From: Anaerosolibacter sp.
Lineage (GTDB): Bacteria > Bacillota > Clostridia > Peptostreptococcales > Thermotaleaceae
Length of the DNA: 64,000 bases
Assembly: GCF_029240175.1 (NCBI RefSeq)
Contig: NZ_JARBTM010000016.1
Coordinates: 186,001-250,000, forward strand
Direction: 5' to 3'
In this document: positions 28,095-36,483 of the stretch, in pieces
Layout: each line of letters begins with the position of its first letter
Numbering within the stretch: position 1 is the stretch's first letter
Notes under the pieces: model-generated
Databases searched by the model: none
What the model saw: only the letters and a program-made list of their open reading frames with translations
Told to the model about the DNA's origin: nothing
Position numbers and translations under genes: made by a program

Positions 28095-28502
28095 ATGGTA
28101 CAAGCTATATACATTAACCTGCCTGTGGCGAATCTTAATAAGACACGGGAATTCTGGAGTAAACTAGGCTTTTCCTTTAATGAGCAATTCTCCGATGACA
28201 AAGCCCTTTGTCTTGAATTGAGTCCTCCTTCAATTTATGCAATGCTAATCACAAAAGACTACTTCGAAACTTTCACCGATCGTCCTGTGGCTGATGGAAA
28301 GACAACCCAGGTCTTACTTAGCATTCAGGTAGAAAGCCGTAAAAGGGTAGATGAGTTGGTAGCCATGGCTGTACACACAGGCGCGAACCGTTACAGAGAT
28401 GCCACAGATCATGGATGGATGTATTATGACTCGTTTGTCGATGTGGATGGACATCAATGGGAAGTCATGTTTGCAGATGAAGCTCAAATACCATTAGAAT
28501 GA
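28095..28502 (+). CDS. VOC family protein (glyoxalase/bleomycin-resistance fold)
   Basis: This 135-residue protein opens with YINLPVANLNKTREFWSKLG and closes with SFVDVDGHQWEVMF, the two halves of a VOC domain. Members bind metal and open, isomerise or sequester small molecules. ATG 28095 is chosen because AAGGAG lies 9 bases upstream. It is 10 bases from the next gene, so the two form an operon. Confidence 0.88.
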   Translation: MVQAIYINLPVANLNKTREFWSKLGFSFNEQFSDDKALCLELSPPSIYAMLITKDYFETFTDRPVADGKTTQVLLSIQVESRKRVDELVAMAVHTGANRYRDATDHGWMYYDSFVDVDGHQWEVMFADEAQIPLE

Positions 28503-28512
28503 GGGGAGGATT

Positions 28513-29391
28513 ATGATGAATCAAGTTAATCATTCAATCGTCATAATGGCAAGACCTGAAGTTGTTTGGGAAACAATCACTGATCCACGTAAATACGAGG
28601 AGTGGAGTCTTGTGTTCAGCGAGGGTTCCTACTTCGACGGTGGCTGGAATCAGGGTGACGCTATTCGTTTTCTAACCATCGACAGCGATGGAAAACTAGA
28701 AGGAATGGTATCGGAGATTGCAGAAAGCAGATATCCTACGTTCATCTCCATCAGACACCTGGGATATATAATGGATGGGATAGTGGATACAGAGAGCGAG
28801 ACCATAAAAGCTTGGGCGCCTTCCTATGAAAACTATACCTTAGACTCCATTGATGAAGGCCAGACAAAATTCACAGTCAACATGGATACGGAGGAAGGGT
28901 ATACAGAAATGTTTGAGGAACTCTGGCCCAAAGCCCTGGAACAAGTTAAAAAGATTAGTGAAGAAACTCAGTCTAAACCCATGAGGATAACCATCCGTAC
29001 CTTTATTCACCGTCCAATCGAATCAGTTTGGAAAGGATTTACCCAGTCTGAACACATCACCGCATGGAACTATGCATCAGATGACTGGCACTGCCCTGAG
29101 GCTGTGAATCATCTCATAGATGGTGGGACTTTTGATTATACCATGGCTTCCAGAGATGGCAAGGTTTCATTCCATTTTGAGGGAACATACACCAAAATTG
29201 TTCCTCATGAACAAATCTGCTACGTGTTAGGCGACGGTAGAGCGGTTTCAGTGACCTTCAACAGCATAGACAGTGGTATAGCTGTTGAGGAAACCTTTGA
29301 TGCCGAAGGCTTTCATACTTACCTGCAGCAAAGACAAGGATGGCAATCTATTCTTGAAAACTTTGCAGCTTATGTTGAAAAGCACCTTTAA
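28513..29391 (+). CDS. Tandem SRPBCC (AHSA1-like) protein
   Basis: This 292-residue protein contains two START/AHSA1-type ligand-binding folds. The first (1-150) begins IVIMARPEVVWETITDPRKY. The second (155-292) begins TIRTFIHRPIESVWKGFTQS and ends RQGWQSILENFAAYVEKHL, as AHSA1 proteins do. GGGGAGG precedes two adjacent ATG codons (28513 and 28516). With the VOC gene it suggests handling of a hydrophobic or toxic small molecule, but that is inference. Confidence 0.85.
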   Translation: MMNQVNHSIVIMARPEVVWETITDPRKYEEWSLVFSEGSYFDGGWNQGDAIRFLTIDSDGKLEGMVSEIAESRYPTFISIRHLGYIMDGIVDTESETIKAWAPSYENYTLDSIDEGQTKFTVNMDTEEGYTEMFEELWPKALEQVKKISEETQSKPMRITIRTFIHRPIESVWKGFTQSEHITAWNYASDDWHCPEAVNHLIDGGTFDYTMASRDGKVSFHFEGTYTKIVPHEQICYVLGDGRAVSVTFNSIDSGIAVEETFDAEGFHTYLQQRQGWQSILENFAAYVEKHL

Positions 29392-29700
29392 ATGATAAGC
29401 ATCTCGTCGTAACCTTGTAGCTTCTGCCGATAGCGACCAAATAATACAAGGGCTACCTTTATAATTGGGGGATCAAAATTTTCTCACTTTGATTATCCTC
29501 CAATTATAAAGGCAGCTATCATGGACTTTTGATTTTTGGAATGCCTTTATAGATTATAAAACAAGTTTTGAGTTAGGGTATGGGTACGTCGTCCCTATTA
29601 GGATTCGATGATTTTATATCTTAAGATGATCCAAATACTCTTTGCAGACTGTCTTTAACTATCATGTTAGATGTAGCTTCTACACAAGCTTTAATCATTA
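29392..29700. other. Convergent intergenic region with a long hairpin
   Basis: No gene. It holds a hairpin with 26-base arms (29452-29477 and 29489-29514), 24 of which pair, around an 11-base loop. The T run afterwards is weak, so it may be an RNA or repeat structure as much as a terminator. Confidence 0.6.
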
Positions 29701-29740
29701 TTAAAATTTATACCAGTAACATGTATATTCATATTCTTTT

Positions 29741-30505
29741 TCAAGACCAAGCTTTTCTGCCATAAATTTTTGAACCATCATTATCTTCACTACAATCCCA
29801 ATGTGGTTCTATACCCTTCATCTTACATTCATTTAAAAACACCTTAGCTACTTTATACCCATACCCTTTTCTTCTATGATTTTCTAATGTTTCTATTCCC
29901 ATTGTATGAATATTATCCTTTACTAATCCTGAGTAACAAATGCTTACTATTTCGTTTTCTATTAAGTAATAATTACATATACCTTTATTAAGAAAGTTTT
30001 CTATACTTCCCCAGAATTGATGTATTTCATTTTTTAAAAAATCAAGGTTGGAGATTTTTAAATCAAATGTATTTTTACCAACTTGCATGATATTCTCTAT
30101 ATTTCCTCCACTGACTGATATCTCATTTTTTAGCTTGTATACTAGCTGCTTATCTTTACCTGAATTTTTACTAAAAAATACTTCTTCAATTATTCTATTC
30201 CATTCTTCTGACACTCCTGAGATTTCAATCCAACTGATACCTATGTTATTCAACCTAGAATAGACTACCCCTTCAATGAAAGACAAAAGTTCATTTTTGA
30301 ATTGAACATTAGTATCGTCTCCTAATAGATAAAAACCTCCCATACCTTTAGAAAATATTAATGCTGATTTTGGATCATCTATGTTATCAACAAAAACCCA
30401 CCCTGGATTATTTTTTAAAATTACCGATGCAGCCTCTGGAAATTTATTATTTCTAATCAAATTATCTATTTTATAGTATCTATCTTTACTTAATTCTTCA
30501 ATCAT
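29741..30505 (-). CDS. GNAT acetyltransferase with a late frameshift
   Basis: The frame encodes a GNAT with loop ENHRRKGYGYKVAKVFLNEC near its end, then stops at 29741 after an abnormal tail (IYGRKAWS). In another frame the expected family ending follows at once: MAEKLGLEKEYEYTCYWYKF, stopping at 29701. Removing one A from the run of five near 29767 restores the frame, so this is a one-base insertion or a sequencing error. ATG 30505 is preferred as the start; the frame is open to 30541. Confidence 0.75.
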   Translation of the reverse strand: MIEELSKDRYYKIDNLIRNNKFPEAASVILKNNPGWVFVDNIDDPKSALIFSKGMGGFYLLGDDTNVQFKNELLSFIEGVVYSRLNNIGISWIEISGVSEEWNRIIEEVFFSKNSGKDKQLVYKLKNEISVSGGNIENIMQVGKNTFDLKISNLDFLKNEIHQFWGSIENFLNKGICNYYLIENEIVSICYSGLVKDNIHTMGIETLENHRRKGYGYKVAKVFLNECKMKGIEPHWDCSEDNDGSKIYGRKAWS

Positions 30506-30563
30506 TATATCTTCATCCTTTCTATTAAAGAATGGGCGCATAGATTTGGCTGTACTTGGCAGA

Positions 30564-31784
30564 TTAAATAATAAATTTCTTGAATTTTACAAAGTGCTTT
30601 TTACCAATTTTTATAACATCGTCATTAGCAATATTCCTATTTAAATCTTCCAGCGTCACTTTTTCCCTGTTAAGTTGAACCCCTCCTTGGTTTACTAATC
30701 GAATAAACTCACTTTTGCTTTTTACAAAGCCCATTTCTATTAACTGTAAAACACTGTCCCCAATAGCAGCATCTTGTTTTTCAATAAGAAGCTCTGGAAT
30801 ATCATCAGGAATGTCTTTTTTTCTAAAGGCTGCCTCATAGTATTCAACTGCTTTTTCTACATCCTCAGATGTATGGTAGAGGGCAGTTACGATTTTGGCT
30901 AGTCTGTATTTAATATCCCTTGGGTTTGTGCCTCTGTCTAGTTCTGCCTTTATTTTCTCAATTTGGTCTGGATGTTCGTCGGTAGCAAGCTCAAAGTATT
31001 TTATAATAAGTCCATCGGGAATCTCCATTACTTTTTTAAACATCACCTCTGAAGGTTCACTGACACCAATATAATTACCAAGACTTTTACTCATCTTTTC
31101 TATGCCATCTAGGCCTTCAAGAATAGGCATGAACATGGCGATTTGTTGGTCCTGACTAAAGGATTTTTGAAGTGCTCTGCCCATCAGAATGTTAAAAGTT
31201 TGGTCGGTTCCCCCTAATTCCAAATCTGCTTTAAGTTCAACAGAATCGTAGGCCTGCATTAGTGGGTAAAAGAACTCATGAACTCCGATTGGCGTTTGGT
31301 TTTGATATCTTTTTTGAAAATCATCCCGTTCTAACATTCTGGCAACTGTTGTGGTGGCAGCCAGCTTAATGACATCTTCAAATTTGAGTTTCGAAAGCCA
31401 CTCACTATTGAATCTTACTTCTGTCTTAGCTATATCAAGAATTTTAAATATCTGCTCACAGTAGGTTTTTGCATTCTCCTTTACCTGTTCATCGGTTAGA
31501 GCAACTCTCCCCTTAGATTTTCCTGTTGGATCACCGATTTTACCGGTAAAATCACCAATGATAATTACTGCCCTATGCCCTAAATTCTGCATTTGTTTTA
31601 TTTTTCGCAGCACGACCGCATGGCCTAGATGAATATCTGGTGCGGAAGGGTCTAGCCCCAGTTTAATTGTCAGTGGTTTGTTTTTCTCATAGGATTTCTT
31701 TAGCTTTTCAAATAATTCTTCCTCATTTACAAGGGTGTGTACCCCCTTACATATAATTGGCATTTGTTCTTTTGGTGTTAACAT
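30564..31784 (-). CDS. tyrS: Tyrosyl-tRNA synthetase
   Basis: This 406-residue enzyme charges tRNA-Tyr. The class I motifs are HLGHA (ATP site, near residue 53) and KMSKS (near 230). An S4 RNA-binding domain closes the protein (SKSEFIRLVNQGGVQLNREK). I choose ATG 31784 because AAGGAG lies 9 bases upstream, while the ATG at 31793 touches the ribosome site. A T-box leader with a Tyr specifier controls it. It lies between att-like copies 5 and 6, so it may be a second, mobile copy. Confidence 0.95.
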   Translation of the reverse strand: MLTPKEQMPIICKGVHTLVNEEELFEKLKKSYEKNKPLTIKLGLDPSAPDIHLGHAVVLRKIKQMQNLGHRAVIIIGDFTGKIGDPTGKSKGRVALTDEQVKENAKTYCEQIFKILDIAKTEVRFNSEWLSKLKFEDVIKLAATTTVARMLERDDFQKRYQNQTPIGVHEFFYPLMQAYDSVELKADLELGGTDQTFNILMGRALQKSFSQDQQIAMFMPILEGLDGIEKMSKSLGNYIGVSEPSEVMFKKVMEIPDGLIIKYFELATDEHPDQIEKIKAELDRGTNPRDIKYRLAKIVTALYHTSEDVEKAVEYYEAAFRKKDIPDDIPELLIEKQDAAIGDSVLQLIEMGFVKSKSEFIRLVNQGGVQLNREKVTLEDLNRNIANDDVIKIGKKHFVKFKKFII

Positions 31785-31851
31785 ATTTAACATCTCCTTG
31801 AAATATTATTTTCAATACTTGCAAGGTCTATAAGAAGATAAAAACGAGCAA

Positions 31852-32085
31852 TAAAAAACTCGCCCTCTTGTTTCCAAAAGGACGAGATATCATCTCGTGT
31901 TACCACCTTAGTTCATAAGCAACTCACATTGCTTACCTTGTCAAGTACATCCCTATAAATAATATACTCTAGCACGATAACGTGTGCAGGTTCACGTTGC
32001 AGCCTACTAGGTAAATCCTTTCGGTGCAAAGCTCCAAGATGTATTCACAATCACTATCCATGCACCTCTCATCATCCGGTAACTT
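31852..32085 (-). promoter_or_regulatory. Tyrosine T-box riboswitch
   Basis: The leader of tyrS. The T-box sequence AAGGTGGTAACACGAG lies at 31894-31909 and can form the antiterminator. A competing hairpin (about 31859-31887) is followed by TTTTTT. In stem I the specifier loop reads GAATAC (32041-32046), with UAC for Tyr. Uncharged tRNA-Tyr would bind and allow read-through into tyrS. Confidence 0.92.
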
Positions 32086-32480
32086 TCTGTTTGGAATCCT
32101 GATTGCTACTCTTTCTTATCATAGCCTTTACTTCTTATACTCCGAAATGCGAAATATCACAAATCTTCGTTATGCAGATATTAAATTAGTAGTATTATAT
32201 CCAAAATTTCATGATAAATCAATTAATTTAGTGAATTTAACGTTTATTCAATTCCAGCTTATAAATTATTTATCAGACATTTTCTCTTTAGCATGTAGGG
32301 ACGACAGACTGTATAATAAATCCATCAAATGGTTAACATTAGCTATTAAGAATATGCTCTCTACACCATATATTATTTAAAAACTTTACCTCATCATATA
32401 GCCTTACTTTATATGAGTTAATAACAAAACGAAGAATATATAAATCCTTTTTCATCCCTACATCTTCAATGCTTCCATAA
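32086..32480. other. AT-rich stretch upstream of the T-box
   Basis: About 395 bases with no convincing gene. Its right side must hold the tyrS promoter. A plus-strand open frame here runs over the T-box and has no ribosome site. Confidence 0.35.
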
Positions 32481-32535
32481 AAAATCGCACCTAATTTATG
32501 ATACGGTTCTCAGTATCGCTGTAACCACGGTTTTC
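32481..32535. repeat. rlmH-end-like att site, copy 6
   Basis: The left arm AAAATCGCACCTAATTTATG, continuing to GATACGGTTC, is almost identical to the rlmH end at 35904-35931 (one gap, three differences). On the minus strand it still reads Pro-Tyr-His-Lys but the stop is lost. The right arm is the inverted CAGTATCGCTGTAACCACGG followed by TTTT. Confidence 0.65.
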
Positions 32536-32609
32536 TATAAAAGTGTTGTAAATCTTTGTTAAACTACACTAAAAGAGCTGCTTAAAATTAAACAGCTCTT
32601 TCTGATTTA

Positions 32610-33368
32610 TTACTTTATCAATTTAAATGCATATTCTTTAACACCATCAATTGAATTCACAACGTGCTCATAGCCAAGGGCTTCTAGCTTTCCTGCAGCT
32701 TCAACGCTCTTGGTTCCAGTATTGCAGTATACCGCAATAGTCTTATCTTTTGGTAATTTATCAAGATTTGTCTCTACAGCATCAAATGGAACATTGATAG
32801 CTCCATTGATCATTCCCTCTTCCTTTACTTGCTCTTCGGGTCTAACATCTACTATCACAATATCTTGATTTTCATTAATTAGTTTTTGGAAAGCAGCTCC
32901 TCTTACATCATCATAATGAACCAAATCATATTCAAATTGCTTTACACCTTCAGCGTTGGTTACATCCTTAAATCCGTTTGCTACCAAAATCTCTGCTACT
33001 TGGCCGCTTTTATTCCCTGTATTGCAATACACTATTATTGGAAACTCTTTCAAATCTGCAATTTCACTAATTTTATCTTCAAAGCCTTCAATATTGATAT
33101 TTATAGCATTTGGAATATGTCCTGCTTTATATTCTTGTGGGGAACGTACGTCGATAATTAAAACTTTATCTTTTTCTTTTCCTGAGTTTTGTTCTACAAG
33201 TTCTGGCCCTTTGATATTTTTTATTTCTACTACCTCTGATTTTTCTTCACTTGATGCAGGAGAAGGTTGTGATGTATTGCTTGTACATCCTATAGCTAAT
33301 GCTGCTGTTAACACAACTACAACCCATAAAGACATAAGTTTTATGTTCATCTTCTTCATTTTCTTCAC
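32610..33368 (-). CDS. Lipoprotein with two active-type rhodanese domains
   Basis: This 252-residue protein has a lipoprotein signal (VVVLTAALAIGCTSN). It has two rhodanese repeats, each with the loop YCNTG and a catalytic Cys (IIVYCNTGNKSGQVA and IAVYCNTGTKSVEAA). Unlike the rhodanese lipoprotein at 17993, both domains keep the Cys. It would move sulfane sulfur at the outer face of the membrane. Confidence 0.9.
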   Translation of the reverse strand: MKKMKKMNIKLMSLWVVVVLTAALAIGCTSNTSQPSPASSEEKSEVVEIKNIKGPELVEQNSGKEKDKVLIIDVRSPQEYKAGHIPNAININIEGFEDKISEIADLKEFPIIVYCNTGNKSGQVAEILVANGFKDVTNAEGVKQFEYDLVHYDDVRGAAFQKLINENQDIVIVDVRPEEQVKEEGMINGAINVPFDAVETNLDKLPKDKTIAVYCNTGTKSVEAAGKLEALGYEHVVNSIDGVKEYAFKLIK

Positions 33369-33402
33369 TCCATTTTCTAATATAATCTATCCACCCATAT
33401 AG

Positions 33403-34309
33403 GCAAGTGGGGACGGTCCTTGCTTGCTAATCAATAATCTAAGAACTCAATATCCGGCTTACCCTTGATTCACTGATACCTCCGAAAACTTGTCCCATTT
33501 CTTTTAGTGTTAAATTTGAGTTTTTTCGTAGGTATCTTATCATTTCATTACGCATAGCCTTATTTTCAATGCAATCCTTCATAGAAAGATTTCTATCTGC
33601 TAGCATATATTCTAATGTTTCTTTAGCATGAGAGATAGAATCTATGAATACGGTGTTTTCCTTTATACTGTGATGGTGATCTTCAATATCCATGATCTCC
33701 GCTATACTCCCTATCTTATTGACATAATTTTTGTATTCCTTAATTGCATTGGCTCTTGTATTAGAAAAAACATCCAATACCTTACTTATATCGATGAATC
33801 CCGATGCCATATTTCTTATATAATCTCTATAACTGCTCCATCTGTAGACCTCTGGTCGTTGCACGATACTAGCTTTCACAGGATTGTTGTGGATGTATTT
33901 GCTTACTTCAAGTAAATGTGTATCATCTGTAATTAATTCGCTTCTAAATCGATTCTGAAAAAAGTGCCCACACCTTTTATATTTTCGATTGAAATATAAG
34001 ACATAGCTTACATTAATACTTTTCATGATTTTAGATATATCATTGCCGTTATCATTAATTAATAGATGCACATGGTTATCCATCAGGCAATAAGCATAGA
34101 TTATAAAATTATATTTATTCTTCATCTTAATCAAGGTTTCTATAAATCGGTTTTTATCATGATCAGATAAAAAAATTTCTTTTCTATCGTTCCCTCGCTG
34201 TATGATATGATAGGTCGAAAATTCTCCTCTTTCTCTTGCTTGTCTAGGCACAGTTTATTCCATATCTATAACACTGTCAATCTAGCAAGCAAGGACCGTC
34301 CCCACTTGC
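33403..34309 (-). mobile_element. REP/RAYT element with 27-base perfect inverted ends
   Basis: A 907-base unit with perfect 27-base inverted ends at 33403-33429 and 34283-34309. Each end contains a small palindrome (GGACGGTCC), as REP ends do. One transposase gene fills the middle. No clear target duplication is visible. It lies next to the broken GNAT at 34333. Confidence 0.75.
33439..34251 (-). CDS. REP-associated tyrosine transposase (RAYT, Y1 type)
   Basis: This 270-residue protein carries the HUH motif in DNHVHLLIND and a probable catalytic Tyr in SKYIHNNPVKA. Y1 transposases of the IS200 type cut and join single-strand DNA; RAYT members are tied to REP palindromes. A GTG at 34251 is the likely start. 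The C-terminus has a helix-turn-helix look (NLTLKEMGQVFGGISESRVS). Confidence 0.9.
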   Translation of the reverse strand: MPRQARERGEFSTYHIIQRGNDRKEIFLSDHDKNRFIETLIKMKNKYNFIIYAYCLMDNHVHLLINDNGNDISKIMKSINVSYVLYFNRKYKRCGHFFQNRFRSELITDDTHLLEVSKYIHNNPVKASIVQRPEVYRWSSYRDYIRNMASGFIDISKVLDVFSNTRANAIKEYKNYVNKIGSIAEIMDIEDHHHSIKENTVFIDSISHAKETLEYMLADRNLSMKDCIENKAMRNEMIRYLRKNSNLTLKEMGQVFGGISESRVSRILSS

Positions 34310-34332
34310 TTATACTATTTCAATTCTCTCTC

Positions 34333-34527
34333 TTATTCCAATGTGAAACTAAACTCACCAGGTTCTCTTGCTAAGAATTTTGTTTCACCATCAACTGCTT
34401 TCATGTGATTAATTAATCCTTGTTCATCTCCAATTTCAGGATTTCGTATAATAAGTTTTTGACCATCTCTTAGTAAATACTCATTTTTGTAAGAATTCTT
34501 TAAACAGTCTTCTTGATGATTGCACAT
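34333..34527 (-). pseudogene. Remnant of a GNAT acetyltransferase
   Basis: The 64-residue frame resembles the front of the GNAT at 26190 (VDGETKFLAREPGEFSFTLE beside IDGETENLDREPGEALLTPE). After LE a TAA stop stands where the family would have Gln or Glu, and EREL follows in frame. Then the RAYT end begins at 34309. The rest of the gene is absent. An AAAGGAGT site precedes ATG 34527. Confidence 0.65.
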
Positions 34528-34588
34528 AAAAATCTACTCCTTTTCTAATTAATGTGTAATTGAAAATATCGCTAATATCACTTCCCAT
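34481..34588 (-). CDS. Possible 35-codon ORF with a strong ribosome site
   Basis: AAAGGAGGTGATTGC precedes ATG 34588, and the frame gives MGSDISDIFNYTLIRKGVDF plus 15 residues. It overlaps the GNAT remnant in another frame. It may be a leader or a relic. No family is recognised. Confidence 0.25.
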   Translation of the reverse strand: MGSDISDIFNYTLIRKGVDFYVQSSRRLFKEFLQK

Positions 34589-34844
34589 GCAATCACCTCC
34601 TTTCAAAAATAAGAGCATATCCTTATGTCTTATATTTCATCCTCTTTTATCTACTTCTTTAAGTTCGTCTTTCTCCTATGAATCATCTTTGAATATGCTT
34701 TTAAGTAGCCACAGGGACATTTCATTTTCATTTGCCACCATAGACCACCATAAACGTTCTCTTAACACCTTACGTCCCCTTGACACATTTTTTTCTATGG
34801 AGCATTTATACTAAATTCATCTGTTGCTAAATCGCCTTAAGTCT
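34589..34844. other. Non-coding stretch
   Basis: Nothing convincing is seen on either strand apart from the ribosome site of the small ORF at its left edge. Confidence 0.3.
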
Positions 34845-35444
34845 TTATTGCTTTGATTGTTCTATTAATCTATGTAACCTTAGTAATATATAAAACTCCT
34901 TACTCTCTAATCCAATTTGGTTATGCTCTTCATATTCATCTATAATCTTACTTAAGTCATTATTTATTCCATTTTTATCAGCATAAATTACTAAAGAGTT
35001 TGTTATATCATCAACCTTATAAATATTTTCTTTACCAAGTAGTGAAATGAACTTATCTATTTCATCTGATTGTATTCTTGAGTAAATTATTTCTCCATAT
35101 TTTTCTTCATGTTCTCCTATTAGGAATGGTGCATATAATTTGATTAGCTGTTGAAAGTTATCAGTTTCATTTGCTTTATTTATCAGTTCCATATGTTCCT
35201 TTGAGATTCTATTGTATTGTTCTTCCTTAGTTAAACGATTTAATTCTAGTGTTTGTTCTAGTCCTTCATTATCTGCTTTTAATTGGTTGCATTCAGATTT
35301 TAAAGTCATTAATTCTTGTCTTAGTTTTATGTTTTTGCTAGCTAACCTTCTAACTTCATCCTTATCCTTTGAATTTACATTTGAACTGCATGCAGTTAGT
35401 ATAATAAGATTAATCAACAATATACAGAATACAATTCTTTTCAA
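34845..35444 (-). CDS. Lipoprotein with coiled coil, unknown function
   Basis: This 199-residue protein has a lipobox LTACSS (lipidated Cys19), a coiled coil (about 28-75, heptads such as LRQELMTLKSECNQLKADNE) and a helical C-terminal domain. No family is recognised. It lies between att copy 6 and rlmH. Confidence 0.75.
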   Translation of the reverse strand: MKRIVFCILLINLIILTACSSNVNSKDKDEVRRLASKNIKLRQELMTLKSECNQLKADNEGLEQTLELNRLTKEEQYNRISKEHMELINKANETDNFQQLIKLYAPFLIGEHEEKYGEIIYSRIQSDEIDKFISLLGKENIYKVDDITNSLVIYADKNGINNDLSKIIDEYEEHNQIGLESKEFYILLRLHRLIEQSKQ

Positions 35445-35784
35445 TTTATCACTCCTATTTAATAGTATTTCGCATGACTCTTGCTTTCATGAAACCAATT
35501 TCGTTATTATTTATAGAATAGATATATTGACGAATCATAGTTCATGATAGTCATAAAGAACAAGTAGTTCATACCCTTAAATCGAACAGGAAATATTAGA
35601 TCTATAATTTGTGTCTATTCTTTAGTTAATTGTCACAAGAAAAAAAATATGTTACGTAACTGTTTATTCATATTAATATGTTTAGTAGTGTATTTTCCTA
35701 AATATTCCATATAGCTAATCAAAATTCCTTCTTTTCTGTGTATTTATTCAATTTAACCTAAATAAAGTCTCTTAAATAAAAAAT
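35445..35784. other. AT-rich stretch upstream of the lipoprotein
   Basis: About 340 bases with no gene. It should hold the lipoprotein promoter, which I cannot place with confidence. Confidence 0.3.
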
Positions 35785-35810
35785 TTCTCTCAAAAACTTC
35801 TTTGAGAGAA
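35785..35810 (-). terminator. Terminator of the walR-rlmH transcription unit
   Basis: TTCTCTCAAA pairs with TTTGAGAGAA around 6 bases, and on the minus strand TTTTTT follows. It lies about 100 bases past the rlmH stop. Confidence 0.8.
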
Positions 35811-35902
35811 CGCATATACCCTAAATTCATATTATTTAAATTATGGTCTTAAGCTTCCCATATGTCGATCCTATACATTAGTTGATTTGGCTAGCATTCG
35901 GC

Positions 35903-35932
35903 TAAAATCGCAGTCATTTATGATACGGTTCG
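35903..35932 (-). repeat. rlmH 3' end, reference copy of the att-like sequence
   Basis: The last rlmH codons and the following bases (GAACCGTATCATAAATGACT, then GCGATTTT) are the sequence that copies 1-6 resemble. In staphylococci this same gene end is the SCC insertion site. Confidence 0.6.
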
Positions 35933-36393
35933 TTTTTCATGATTCTAAATCCTCTATAGATCTGCTCCAGCAGGATTACCCTCATAAGTTGATGGGGGAA
36001 GGTCATGGGGGAGAAGGACAGGCGGAAATCTGCACGTTTTCGGACCTCGTTGGATAACCCTAAAGAGCCCCCAATGATGAAAGCAATGCTGCTATTTCCT
36101 TGGAGGCCAAGTTTCTCCATCTTGTCTGCCAGTTCCTCTGAGGATAGCATCTTTCCTTGGATGTCTAAGGCAATGACGTACATCCCTTCCTTCACATGCT
36201 TTAGGATGTTTTCCCCCTCTGCGCCTTTGACTTGTTCCATTTCTTTTTGGCTCAGGTTCTCTGGCGCTTTTTCATCGGGCACCTCGATGATGTTTAGCTT
36301 ACAGTATCGGCTTAATCGCTTTGTGTATTCATCGATGGCCTTGGCCATGAAGTTCTCTTTTACTTTTCCTACGCCAATAATGGATATGTTCAT
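35914..36393 (-). CDS. rlmH: 23S rRNA (pseudouridine-1915 N3)-methyltransferase RlmH
   Basis: This 159-residue SPOUT methyltransferase methylates pseudouridine 1915 of 23S rRNA in the assembled ribosome. The knot region [20 protein letters not shown] and the end [20 protein letters not shown], closing in EPYHK, are typical and complete. It follows htrA and yyzF on the same strand, as in Bacillus. Its 3' end serves as the model for att-like repeats in the region to the left. Confidence 0.96.
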   Translation of the reverse strand: MNISIIGVGKVKENFMAKAIDEYTKRLSRYCKLNIIEVPDEKAPENLSQKEMEQVKGAEGENILKHVKEGMYVIALDIQGKMLSSEELADKMEKLGLQGNSSIAFIIGGSLGLSNEVRKRADFRLSFSPMTFPHQLMRVILLEQIYRGFRIMKNEPYHK

Positions 36394-36483
36394 TGTTGGA
36401 GCCTCCTTTGATTAGAACCATATTCTTACGGAGCAGGCATGCCTGTCCCCTACATTGATTGATTCTTTATAATATAAAAACAA

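Noticed and set aside
32024-32380. Plus-strand open frame of 118 codons
   Set aside because: It runs antisense over the T-box leader, has no ribosome site and resembles no family.
34560-34814. Plus-strand open frame of 84 codons
   Set aside because: Antisense to the ribosome site of the small ORF, low complexity, with no start signal.
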